From positions 1 through 47,341 of the forward strand of contig JAAWFD010000033.1 of NCBI GenBank assembly GCA_022794615.1: a DNA stretch of 47,341 bases. Reading direction: 5' to 3'. The position numbers and the translations under genes were made by a program. Under the pieces are notes generated by a model. The model saw only the letters and a program-made list of their open reading frames with translations. It was not told the origin of the DNA and ran no database searches. The stretch is from Clostridia bacterium (GTDB lineage Bacteria; Bacillota; Clostridia; TANB77; CAG-508). Below, piece after piece: positions 1-8,259 of this stretch (position 1 is its first letter; each line of letters begins with the position of its first letter).

Positions 1-95
1 AAGTATTAATTCTATCGAACCGCACTGTGCCGAACGGCATGCAGTTGTGGTGTGAGAGGACACTAATTGAAATAATCATTTAGTTCCTACTCGAT
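1..95 (+). mobile_element. 3' end of a group II intron (domains V and VI), truncated by the window edge
   Basis: The first 95 bases fold like the end of a bacterial group II intron. A domain V-like hairpin (about 17-53) has an inner UGCC/GGCA stem with a four-base loop, a two-base bulge (40-41) and an outer stem built from positions 19-27 and 42-51. A domain VI-like hairpin follows (about 54-92), with GAG/CTC and GGA/TCC pairs and an unpaired A at 89, seven bases before a CTCGAT end. That is the usual position of the branch-point A. The intron-encoded protein would lie upstream, outside the window. Recognition is by structure and by the 3'-end sequence only; the lower domain V stem is imperfect. 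Confidence 0.55.
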
Positions 96-427
96 TATAA
101 AATCTCATCATATTATCAATTACGAAAATTGCATAAAGAAGCAACTCTACGAAGCTAATCATTTTATAAATTTTCTTCATTGACAATATATTACTATATC
201 TCTATAAAATAACTTTGTGCATTTATTTATATTTTTCAATGTAATTTTTATTTCAATGTATTTATTTTCATCTTTTCAATGTAATTTCAACGTAATTTTA
301 TCAACTTTTAATGTGTTTTTATAAATTTTCATAAAAATATTCAAAAAAATAAAAGCCTAAAATATAGTATTTTAAAGCTTTTTAACTATTTATAACTTTT
401 TATAAATTTTAATGTTTTAATATAATT
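96..427. other. A+T-rich spacer without a gene
   Basis: About 330 bases with no credible ORF. A short degenerate motif (TTTCAATGTAATTT and variants) recurs about four times between 230 and 310. The only functional element I can support is the terminator of the tRNA gene at 343-384. Confidence 0.5.
343..384 (-). terminator. intrinsic terminator downstream of tRNA-Gly
   Basis: On the minus strand an AAAAGC...GCTTTT-type stem with an A/T-rich upper part is followed by a run of T. It lies about 45 bases past the tRNA 3' end, so the tRNA is a single-gene transcription unit. Confidence 0.55.
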
Positions 428-501
<74 letters not shown>

Positions 502-513
502 AAATATAATACA

Positions 514-542
514 ATTATAGCTTAGACAACAAAAAAAATCAA
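514..542 (-). promoter_or_regulatory. promoter of the divergent tRNA-Gly
   Basis: Minus-strand -35 TTGATT (537-542), 17-bp spacer, -10 TATAAT (514-519). The -10 lies 12 bases before the tRNA 5' end, as expected for direct tRNA transcription. Confidence 0.7.
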
Positions 543-559
543 TAGAATAAAGCAAAATT

Positions 560-795
560 GAAAGTAATATATTAGTCTATTTCGAAAAAGATAATTTACA
601 AATCAACATAAATATGCAAAATTAGATTAATCATAAAATTGTGTAAAAAATGAAAGGACCGAAAATCCTTTACTGAGAAATGTGGAGGAAAAATCCTTCG
701 AGAAAAAACATTTAAGGGTGGAGTATTTTTGAAATCCATTTTCCTAGCGAAGACAAGATGAATCAATGGAAAAAACAATGTGCTGAATTAAAGAC
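560..795. other. gene-free spacer with several hairpins, possible small RNA
   Basis: This stretch has no convincing reading frame; a 60-codon minus-strand frame has no start signal or recognisable product. It contains AAAGGA/TCCTTT (around 653-671) and GGAGGA/TCCTTC inside AAATGT/ACATTT (around 680-712). It is bounded by the tRNA promoter and the terminator at 796-821. A structured RNA on either strand is possible, but I do not recognise a family. Confidence 0.25.
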
Positions 796-821
796 AAAAT
801 AGAGAGTGGACCCTCTATTTT
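796..821 (-). terminator. terminator after the RluA-type gene
   Basis: A 9-bp inverted repeat AAAATAGAG/CTCTATTTT just beyond the minus-strand stop codon at 830, with T-rich tails on both strands, so it may work in both directions. Confidence 0.65.
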
Positions 822-829
822 AATGAAAA

Positions 830-1696
830 CTAAGCAAAAGGATTATGAGACCTAAACTCAATGCCATTTAAATAATTAAGAAAACCGCTATCAGAGGAAA
901 AATTAAACTTCAAAATATAGCTATGCAACTTTTGAGTTTTAGCACCAAACAACTTATTAACTTCAAAATTACCATATTTACCATCACCAATAATAGGAAA
1001 ACCAATATGAGCGAGATGAGCTCTAATCTGATGAGTTTTACCAGTTTCAATTTGAACATCTAACAAAGAAGAATTATTATCATAAGAGGTAATAACAGAA
1101 TAAGAAGTCACAATTTTCGAATGACCAGGTTTTGGCGAATCAGAAATATAAACAAAAGACTTTTTAGAATCCTTAAAAAGATAAGCAATTAATTTATTAT
1201 TTCTAACAGATGGAATACCATGAACCAAAGCAAGATAATGCTTTTCAATTTCATGATTTTTAAATTTATCAAGCAAAATATTTAAGGCAGGCTCATTTTT
1301 AGCGAAAAGAACTAATCCAGTAGTATTTCTATCCAATCTATGGCAAGGCATAGGTTTAAAAAGAGCCTCAGAATATATTTTATGAACCTCGTAAGTCAAG
1401 CTATATTCTCCAGTAACTTCAATATTATTAGGTTTATTAATAACTAGAATATTTTCATCTTCAAAAACTATATTTAAATTAAAAGAAGGTTCTAAAAGAT
1501 TATCACAAATATATAATAATATATTATCTCCAGTATGTATAGTAACATCTTTATTTATACGAATATCATTTACCTTAATATCTTTTTTTCTTAAAGCTTT
1601 AAAAACAGTATTAATTGAAAGCTTAGGAAAATAGCTTAATAAAAATACAGAAAGTTTTTTATTATCAAATTTTTTATCAACAAATAAATTTTTCAT
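830..1696 (-). CDS. RluA-family RNA pseudouridine synthase
   Basis: Converts specific uridines in rRNA or tRNA to pseudouridine in the cytoplasm. An N-terminal S4-like RNA-binding region (about residues 15-75) is followed by the catalytic core. The catalytic aspartate lies in HRLDRNTTGLV, and the C-terminal part carries the family motifs GKTHQIRAHLAHIGFPIIGD. At 288 residues the length is normal for the RluA/RluD group. I choose the ATG at 1696 because TTTTGGAG sits five bases upstream; a GTG at 1702 would add two residues. Which uridine is modified cannot be read from sequence. The gene stands alone on the minus strand between a terminator and an A-rich spacer. Confidence 0.93.
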   Translation of the reverse strand: MKNLFVDKKFDNKKLSVFLLSYFPKLSINTVFKALRKKDIKVNDIRINKDVTIHTGDNILLYICDNLLEPSFNLNIVFEDENILVINKPNNIEVTGEYSLTYEVHKIYSEALFKPMPCHRLDRNTTGLVLFAKNEPALNILLDKFKNHEIEKHYLALVHGIPSVRNNKLIAYLFKDSKKSFVYISDSPKPGHSKIVTSYSVITSYDNNSSLLDVQIETGKTHQIRAHLAHIGFPIIGDGKYGNFEVNKLFGAKTQKLHSYILKFNFSSDSGFLNYLNGIEFRSHNPFA

Positions 1697-2110
1697 AATC
1701 ACTCCAAAAGAAAGTATAAAATATACTATATTATAAAAGCACTTTAAAAAGGAATATAAGAAATTGCGAAATGCTTATAAATCAAATATAACACGAAAAA
1801 AGCAAAAACAAAAATAAGAAAAAAAGACAAAAAAAGAGTAAAACTGAGCAAAAAAGAGTAAAAAAAATATATAATAGTATAAATTTGGAATAAAAAAAAC
1901 AAAAAAGACCAATAATATAAGTACAAGAAAAAAATAACTTGCTAAAGTAGGAAAAATATGGTATAATAAACTATAGTTTACAACAAAACAAGGGAAGAAA
2001 ACAAGGTTTTCTAAGAACTAAGAATAGAAAATCTAACATTCACATCATTAAATAAAAAAAACAATTGCAACTAAAATGCAATTATAACTATAAAAAAGGA
2101 GAGGATATAT
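1697..2110. other. A-rich spacer with divergent upstream regions
   Basis: The spacer lies between the minus-strand RluA-type gene and the plus-strand M23 gene. The section 1745-1935 is extremely rich in A on the plus strand and holds no believable gene. It contains the M23 promoter at 1939-1967. A short hairpin ATTGCA/TGCAAT (about 2063-2082) lies in the roughly 140-base leader before the Shine-Dalgarno site. Confidence 0.5.
1939..1967 (+). promoter_or_regulatory. promoter of the M23 peptidase gene
   Basis: -35 TTGCTA (1939-1944), 17-bp spacer, -10 TATAAT (1962-1967) preceded by TATGG. Confidence 0.65.
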
Positions 2111-3094
2111 ATTTTATTATTTAGAAAGCTAAAACATTATACAAAAGAAATTTTGAAAACTTTTAGCATAATGGCAGTGGGACTTGGTTTAATAATTGTG
2201 ATAGTATTAATAAAATATAAACCAATGTATGAGGTAAAATTATCCAACAAATCGTTAGGATATATAGACAATATAGAAGAATTTGAAGAAACAATAGAAG
2301 ATGAATTAATAAATATTAATGGAATAAATGCAAACTATGTTACCCTAAACGAACAGCCAGAATATGAATTTAAATTAGTAAGTAAAAACACAGAAACAAA
2401 TGAAGAACAAATATATGCAATGTTAAATGAAAAAGCGACAGTAACATATAAATACTTTGCTGTAACGCTAGAAAATCAAGCGAAAGCTTATGTAAGTACA
2501 TTAGATCAAGCAGTGCAAGTAGTAGAAGATATAAAAGCACAATATGCAGATGATGTAAGACTAAACTTACAAATAGTAGAAGAATATACAGAAAATAATG
2601 GAGAAATAGATGTAGCATCTGTAGAAACGGCAGAAACAGCCATTGGAGATGGCGTAGAAGTAATAAAAGAAGAAAATAAATATATAAAAATAAATGGTGT
2701 AAAGATAGAATCAATGCCATTAAATCCAAATACAAGAATAATTATATCATCAAGATATGGAGAGGTTAGTAGAATAAGAAGTTCTTCACACAAAGGATTA
2801 GACTTAGCATGTAAAACAGGAACAGACATAAAAACTATAGCAAAAGGGACAGTAGTATCTGCAGGAGATAGTGGAGCTTTAGGAAACTTAGTAAAAGTTA
2901 ATCATGGAAATGGAGTACAGACTTGGTATGCACACTGTAGTAAAATTTATGTGGCAGTAGGTCAAGAAGTAGAAGCAGGAGATGTTATAGCAGCAGTAGG
3001 TTCAACAGGAAATTCAACAGGACCACATTTACATTTAGAAATACATGTTAATGGAAAAGCAATAAATCCACAATTATATATTTATAATAAATAG
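2111..3094 (+). CDS. membrane-anchored M23 (LytM/SpoIIQ-like) metallopeptidase
   Basis: A probable cell-wall peptidase outside the membrane. One transmembrane segment (IMAVGLGLIIVIVLI) precedes a long extracytoplasmic linker and a C-terminal LytM domain. The zinc motifs are visible as HKGLDL (H-x3-D) and HLHLEIH (H-x-H). Anchor plus linker plus LytM resembles SpoIIQ and related sporulation or division proteins, but the exact role is open. The start is unusual: the only strong Shine-Dalgarno (AAGGAGAGG, ending 2104) is six bases before an in-frame ATT at 2111, and the frame is open from there. The first conventional start is TTG at 2153, with a weak ribosome site and closer to the membrane segment. 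A terminator follows. Confidence 0.85.
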   Translation: MLLFRKLKHYTKEILKTFSIMAVGLGLIIVIVLIKYKPMYEVKLSNKSLGYIDNIEEFEETIEDELININGINANYVTLNEQPEYEFKLVSKNTETNEEQIYAMLNEKATVTYKYFAVTLENQAKAYVSTLDQAVQVVEDIKAQYADDVRLNLQIVEEYTENNGEIDVASVETAETAIGDGVEVIKEENKYIKINGVKIESMPLNPNTRIIISSRYGEVSRIRSSSHKGLDLACKTGTDIKTIAKGTVVSAGDSGALGNLVKVNHGNGVQTWYAHCSKIYVAVGQEVEAGDVIAAVGSTGNSTGPHLHLEIHVNGKAINPQLYIYNK

Positions 3095-3124
3095 AAAAAC
3101 AAAAATAATAAGAATAAACAAGAA

Positions 3125-3158
3125 AATCACTAATAAATATTAATAAGTGATTTTTTTG
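3125..3158 (+). terminator. terminator after the M23 gene
   Basis: Inverted repeat AATCACT/AGTGATT followed by seven T residues. Confidence 0.8.
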
Positions 3159-3175
3159 TTTTTTCAATTGATTTA

Positions 3176-3204
3176 TTTACAAACAAAAAATTTAGTTATA
3201 TAAT
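3176..3204 (+). promoter_or_regulatory. promoter of the murE operon
   Basis: -35 TTTACA (3176-3181), 17-bp spacer, -10 TATAAT (3199-3204). It is the only clear promoter before murE-mraY-ftsW-murG. Confidence 0.65.
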
Positions 3205-3288
3205 GTATGCGGTAAAGTTGTATTTAATTAAAAACAACTAAATAATTCAATGGATAAGGAATTATACCTTGAAAGGAATGAGAAAAAT

Positions 3289-4809
3289 ATGGAATTGAAA
3301 AAAATATTAGTAGGGCTAGAAGGCTTAAAAGTAAAAGGAAATATAGACATAAAAATAACAGGAATAGAAAATGACTCAAAGAAGATAAAAAAAGGTAATA
3401 TGTTTATAGCAATAAAAGGTTATACAACAGATGGTCATGAATACATAGAAGAAGCAATAGAATCAGGGGCAACAGCAGTAATGGTAGAAGCAGGATGTGA
3501 CACTAAAATATTAAAAAAGATAAAAGAAGAAATAACAATAGTAATGGTACCAAACACAAGAAAAGCATTAGCACAGGTAAGTGTAAATTATTATAAAAAT
3601 CCATCATCAAAATTTAAACTAATAGGTGTAACAGGAACAAAAGGAAAAACAACAACAACATTTATGATAAAAGACATATTAGAAAAAGCAGGAAAAAAGG
3701 TAGGATTAATAGGAACAATATCAACATATATAAATGGAAAAAAGATAGCAGATAGTGATAGAACAACACCAGAAAGTATAGAATTACAAGAAATATTTGC
3801 AGAAATGGTAAAAGAAGAAGTAGAATATGTAGTAATGGAAGTATCATCACAAAGTTTAAAATTACACAGAGTAGAAGGCTCAGAATTTGATGTAGTAGTA
3901 TTTACAAACTTATCAGAAGACCATATTAGTGAAAAAGAACATACAGACATAAAAGAATATTTTGAAGCAAAAATGGAATTATTTAAAATGTGTAGTAATG
4001 GAATAACTAATGCAGATGACTTATATGGAGCAAAAGTGCAAAGAATGTTCCCAGACAGCCAAATATCAACATATGGAATAGATAATTTTAGTGAATTAAT
4101 GGCAAGAGATGTAACTGTAACAAGTTCATATGCAGACTTCAAAGTAAAAATAAATGGGAGAAATGAAAGAGTAAAAGTAGGAATACCAGGAAGATTTAGT
4201 ATATATAATGCACTAGCAGCAATAGCTGTAGTACAAAAATTTGGAATAGATACAGAAACAATAAAATCAGCATTATTAGATGTAAGAGTACCAGGAAGGT
4301 CAGAAATAGTAGACAATAAAGAAGAATTGCCAATAATGATAGACTATGCACATTCACCAGAAAGCTTAGAAAACATATTACAAGCAGTAAAAAATTATGT
4401 AAGAGGAAATGTAATATGTGTATTTGGATGTGGTGGAGATAGAGATAAAAGAAAAAGACCAGTAATGGGAGAAATATCAGGAAGAATAGCAGATTATACA
4501 ATAATAACAACAGACAATCAAAGAACAGAAAAACCAGAAGATATAATATCAGAAATAGAAGAAGGAACAAAAAAGGCAAAAGGAAATTACAAAATAGTAG
4601 TAGATAGAAGAGAAGCAATAAAAGAAGCAATCAGAATGGCAACTAAAAATGATATAATAATATTAGCAGGAAAAGGGCATGAGACAGAACAAGAAATAGA
4701 TGGAAAAAAATATCCATTTGATGAAAGAGTAATAGTAAAAGAAGTAATAGAAGAATTAGAAAACGAAAGTAAGAAAAAAGACAAAAAACAAAAGGAAAAA
4801 AGAAAATAA
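3289..4809 (+). CDS. murE: UDP-MurNAc-tripeptide synthetase
   Basis: A cytoplasmic ligase that adds the third amino acid to UDP-MurNAc-L-Ala-D-Glu. The N-terminal Mur domain is followed by the ATP loop GVTGTKGKTTT and the C-terminal domain. The substrate-selecting region reads DNQRTE, close to the DNPR motif of meso-diaminopimelate-adding MurE, so diaminopimelate is the likely substrate (inference). I prefer the ATG at 3289, with GAAAGGA upstream; the ATG at 3250 has no ribosome site and would add 13 atypical residues. The protein is then 506 residues, normal for the family. It is the first gene of a compact wall-synthesis run, with 14 bases to mraY. murF and murD, usually nearby, are missing. 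Confidence 0.95.
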   Translation: MELKKILVGLEGLKVKGNIDIKITGIENDSKKIKKGNMFIAIKGYTTDGHEYIEEAIESGATAVMVEAGCDTKILKKIKEEITIVMVPNTRKALAQVSVNYYKNPSSKFKLIGVTGTKGKTTTTFMIKDILEKAGKKVGLIGTISTYINGKKIADSDRTTPESIELQEIFAEMVKEEVEYVVMEVSSQSLKLHRVEGSEFDVVVFTNLSEDHISEKEHTDIKEYFEAKMELFKMCSNGITNADDLYGAKVQRMFPDSQISTYGIDNFSELMARDVTVTSSYADFKVKINGRNERVKVGIPGRFSIYNALAAIAVVQKFGIDTETIKSALLDVRVPGRSEIVDNKEELPIMIDYAHSPESLENILQAVKNYVRGNVICVFGCGGDRDKRKRPVMGEISGRIADYTIITTDNQRTEKPEDIISEIEEGTKKAKGNYKIVVDRREAIKEAIRMATKNDIIILAGKGHETEQEIDGKKYPFDERVIVKEVIEELENESKKKDKKQKEKRK

Positions 4810-4823
4810 GAGGGGGAAACAAG

Positions 4824-5804
4824 GTGGAGTTTCAAACAAATATAGTATTATTAACATTTGCAATATCAATAGTAATATCATTAATAGTAATACCAATATT
4901 AAGAAGACTAAAAGTAGGGCAAATGGAAAGAGAAGATGGACCAGAATCACACCTGAAAAAACAAGGAACACCTACAATGGGTGGAATAATAATGATGATA
5001 GCAATTGCAATAGTATCAACAGGGATATATTTATACTTTACAAAAAAAGGAGAAATACAAACAGCAAAAAACTTAGTTCCAATAGTTTTACTAACTATGG
5101 GATTTGGATTAGTAGGTTTTATAGATGACTTTATAAAATTAATATTAAAAAATACAAAAGGACTAAAGCCAAGTTTTAAAATGTTAGGATTATTATTTAT
5201 ATCAGTAGCATATGTATTGTATTTAGTAAAAGGAGTAGGAATGCCGACAGAAACATATATTCCAATATTAAAACAATATGTAGGAATACCTGTATATGCA
5301 TATATACCATTTGCAGTATTGGTATTACTTGCAACAACAAATGCGATAAATCTAACAGATGGAATAGATGGTTTATCATCAAGTGTATGTACAATTATAA
5401 TAACATGCTTAGCAATTATAGCAACAGTATTAGGAATAAAAGAAATAGTAATAGTATGCTCTATAGCAATAGGAGCAGTATTAGGATTTTTAATGTTTAA
5501 CCTTAATCCAGCAAAAGTTTTTATGGGAGATACAGGGTCACTATTTCTTGGAGGACTAATTTCAGGTGTTGCATTATACTTAAAAATGCCATTGCTATTA
5601 TTAATAATAGCATTAGTGCCAGTAATAGAAACAATTTCAGTAATACTTCAGGTAGTACATTTTAAAAGAACAGGAAATAGACTATTTAAAATGGCTCCAA
5701 TTCATCATCATTTTGAATTATCAGGATGGAAAGAAAATAAAGTGGTAGTAGTATTTAGTGTAGTTACATTAATATTATGTGTAATAAGTTTACAGATTAT
5801 ATAA
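4824..5804 (+). CDS. mraY: phospho-MurNAc-pentapeptide transferase
   Basis: An integral membrane enzyme that transfers phospho-MurNAc-pentapeptide to undecaprenyl phosphate, making lipid I. It has about ten transmembrane segments and the family motifs: an aspartate-rich loop GFIDDFIK, NLTDGIDGL, FMGDTGSLFLGG and the histidine cluster APIHHHFEL. Length 326 residues is normal. The GTG start is supported by AGAGGGGGAAA a few bases upstream. It is co-transcribed with murE. Confidence 0.97.
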   Translation: MEFQTNIVLLTFAISIVISLIVIPILRRLKVGQMEREDGPESHLKKQGTPTMGGIIMMIAIAIVSTGIYLYFTKKGEIQTAKNLVPIVLLTMGFGLVGFIDDFIKLILKNTKGLKPSFKMLGLLFISVAYVLYLVKGVGMPTETYIPILKQYVGIPVYAYIPFAVLVLLATTNAINLTDGIDGLSSSVCTIIITCLAIIATVLGIKEIVIVCSIAIGAVLGFLMFNLNPAKVFMGDTGSLFLGGLISGVALYLKMPLLLLIIALVPVIETISVILQVVHFKRTGNRLFKMAPIHHHFELSGWKENKVVVVFSVVTLILCVISLQII

Positions 5805-5866
5805 TGTAAGAGAAAATGAATTTAATAGTATCATTTTTATAACTAAAAAAAGAGAAAGGAAACAAA

Positions 5867-7006
5867 ATGGCAAATAAAAACACAAAAACTTCAAAATTCT
5901 CATGGTTTCTAAATAATCCAGTAGATTTTACTTTAGTAATAATAATATTAATATTATTATGCTTAGGATTAATAATGCTATTATCTGCGAGTTCACCAAA
6001 GTCATTATCGCAGTATGGAACAAGTTATCAATTCTTTATAAAACAATTAATATTTGGAGTATTGGGACTTGTTGCAATGGCAATGATATCAAAGATAGAC
6101 TATAGATTTTACCAAAAGTTTTATAAACTATCGTGGATTGCATCAATAATATTACTAGCACTTGTACTAGTAATAGGAAAAGAAGTAAACAATGCAAAAA
6201 GATGGATAGGAGTGTCATCAACTAGTTTTTCAGTTCAACCATCAGAATTGGTAAAATTTTTAATGATTGTATTTTATGCAGGAATGCTTACAAAAAATAG
6301 GGATGAATTAGGAAATTTTTGGACTGGATTAGTAAAACATATATGCATGCTAGCACCAATAATAGTATTATTAATGTTAGAGCCACACTTTAGTGCATCA
6401 ATAGTAATAACTGGAATTTGCTGTATAATGATGATTATGGCAGGTTGTAAATTATGGCAATTCATCGCAAGTGGGCTTTCAATAGGTATACCACTTATAA
6501 TAGCTTTAATAAAAGCTGCACCATATAGATTACAAAGAGTTGTAACATTCATGAATCCATGGCAAGACCCAACAGATACAGGCTGGCAAGTTATACAGAG
6601 TTTATATGCAATAGGATCAGGTGGACTTTTTGGAACAGGATTAGGTGAAGGAAAACAAAAGTATTTATATTTACCAGAGCCACATAATGACTTCATATTT
6701 TCGGCATTAGCCGAAGAACTAGGATTTGTAGGTTGCGTAATAGTTATAATTTTATTCATTATACTAATTTGGAGAGGGATACTTATAGCTATGAAAGCAC
6801 CAGACATGTTTGGAAGTTTGATTGCTATAGGAATTACAGCATTAATAGGAATACAGGTAATAATAAATATAGCAGTAGTAACATCATCAATGCCAGCAAC
6901 AGGAATGCCATTACCATTCTTTAGTTATGGAGGAACAGCACTATTCATACTATTATGTGAGATGGGAGTACTACTCAATATATCACGTGCAAGCTTAAAA
7001 AATTAA
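5867..7006 (+). CDS. ftsW: FtsW/SpoVE-type SEDS peptidoglycan polymerase
   Basis: A SEDS-family glycosyltransferase that polymerises lipid II, working with a class B penicillin-binding protein at the septum or, for SpoVE, in the spore cortex. About ten membrane segments are visible, with conserved pieces VQPSEL, EPHFSAS, PEPHNDFIFSALAEELG and PLPFFSYGGTAL. The position between mraY and murG favours FtsW or SpoVE over RodA. ATG follows AGAAAGGAAAC. The gaps of about 62 bases on both sides contain no terminator. Confidence 0.93.
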   Translation: MANKNTKTSKFSWFLNNPVDFTLVIIILILLCLGLIMLLSASSPKSLSQYGTSYQFFIKQLIFGVLGLVAMAMISKIDYRFYQKFYKLSWIASIILLALVLVIGKEVNNAKRWIGVSSTSFSVQPSELVKFLMIVFYAGMLTKNRDELGNFWTGLVKHICMLAPIIVLLMLEPHFSASIVITGICCIMMIMAGCKLWQFIASGLSIGIPLIIALIKAAPYRLQRVVTFMNPWQDPTDTGWQVIQSLYAIGSGGLFGTGLGEGKQKYLYLPEPHNDFIFSALAEELGFVGCVIVIILFIILIWRGILIAMKAPDMFGSLIAIGITALIGIQVIINIAVVTSSMPATGMPLPFFSYGGTALFILLCEMGVLLNISRASLKN

Positions 7007-7071
7007 TTTATATTATAAGTTACTAAACAGCATTAAAAGCTGAATGGTGCAAAGAGGAGTTTGATAATATA

Positions 7072-8197
7072 ATGAAAGTAATAATTGCAGCCGCAGGAAC
7101 TGCAGGACATATAAATCCAGGATTTGCTATAGCAAGTAAGATAAAACAAGAAGAACAAAGTTCAGAAGTTATTTTTATCGGAACAAATAGAGGACTAGAA
7201 AATGATTTAGTACCAAAAGCAGGATACGAATTAAAAAGAATAGAAGTATATGGATTAAAAAAAGAGTTATCAATAGAAAATATAAAGAAAATATATAAAA
7301 CTATAAGAAGTATAGGAGAAGCAAAAAAGATAATAAAAGAATTTAAACCAGACATAGTAATACGGAACAGGTGGATACATATGTGGACCAGTAGCAATAG
7401 CAGCAAAAAAATATAATATTCCAGTTATATTACATGAAAGCAATGCTTTTCCAGGAAAAGCAGTAAAAATGCTTTCAAAAAAAGTAGATACAATATTAAT
7501 ATCATTTAAAGATGCAAAAGAAAGAATAAAAAATGCAAAAAGAATAGTATATACAGGAACACCAGTAAAGATAACTAAAAAAGAATATAATATAAATCAA
7601 AAAAATCAAATAATAAACAATATGGGGTTAAATGCAAGTAAGCCAATTATTCTAGTATTTGGAGGAAGCCAAGGAGCGCAAAAGATAAATGAAGCAATAA
7701 TAGGAATACTAGAAAATAGACTTAATAAAAAATATCAAATAATGTGGGCAACAGGACCTAAGCAATATGAGTTAATAAAAGAAGAATTAAATAATAAAAA
7801 AATAAATATAGAGAAAGTAGAAAATGCAAAAATAGTACCATATATTTATAATATGGAAGAGGTAATGAATGTATCAAATATAATAGTAGCAAGAAGTGGA
7901 GCAATGACAATTTCAGAAATTTCAAATTTAGGAAAGCCATCAATATTAATACCATTACCAAATGTTAGTCAGGACCATCAATTATATAATGCCAAGGTAT
8001 TAGAAAAAATAAATGCAGCAAAAATCATTTTAAACAATGAACTTACAAAGGAAAATCTAAATCAAGCAATAGAAGAAATAATACTTAATAAAGATACAAT
8101 GGAACAAATGAGTAAAAATGCATTAAAAGAGGCAACATATAATGTAGAGGATAAAATTTATGAAGAAATTAAACGACTAATAAAAACGAAAAAATGA
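7072..8197 (+). CDS. murG: MurG glycosyltransferase, interrupted by a +1 shift at CGGA (7363-7366)
   Basis: Adds GlcNAc to lipid I to make lipid II on the inner membrane face. The two halves lie in frames one base apart. The first ends at 7416 if read straight through; the second continues to a TGA at 8197. Reading 7363-7366 (CGGA) as one glycine gives a 374-residue protein with all family motifs: GTAGHINPG near the N-terminus, then PDIVI-G-TGGYICGP across the shift, HESNAFPG, GGSQGAQKIN and the UDP-GlcNAc-binding part ARSGAMTISE. The glycine at the shift belongs to the conserved (I/V)-G-T-G-G-Y motif. The same tetranucleotide is at the truA shift. Straight triplet reading puts a stop 18 codons after the site. 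Either recoding or a one-base sequence error must be invoked, since MurG is normally essential. Confidence 0.95.
7363..7366 (+). other. candidate four-base glycine codon CGGA in murG
   Basis: CGG is in frame with the murG start (codon 98) and the following A is one base too many. Downstream the frame resumes as ACA-GGT-GGA-TAC (T-G-G-Y). One Gly for four bases fits the family consensus exactly, with no residue gained or lost. Confidence 0.6.
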
Positions 8198-8259
8198 TTT
8201 AGTATAATAGCTATAAAATCTATATTCGTATATTGTCCTATTAGGGGAAGGAAGTAGAA

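Noticed and set aside
596..778. Minus-strand 60-codon ORF
   Set aside because: No ribosome site, no recognisable composition or motif, and it overlaps a hairpin-rich non-coding stretch.
1744..1926. Minus-strand hydrophobic 60-codon ORF (Phe/Leu/Tyr-rich)
   Set aside because: It is the translation of an almost pure A-rich plus-strand spacer; such frames arise by composition alone.
7159..7186. Other CGGA strings in genes (for example 7179, 10546, 13819, 26369)
   Set aside because: In all of these CGGA spans two codons (xxC-GGA or xCG-GAx) in the normal frame and causes no shift, so they are not CGG codons.
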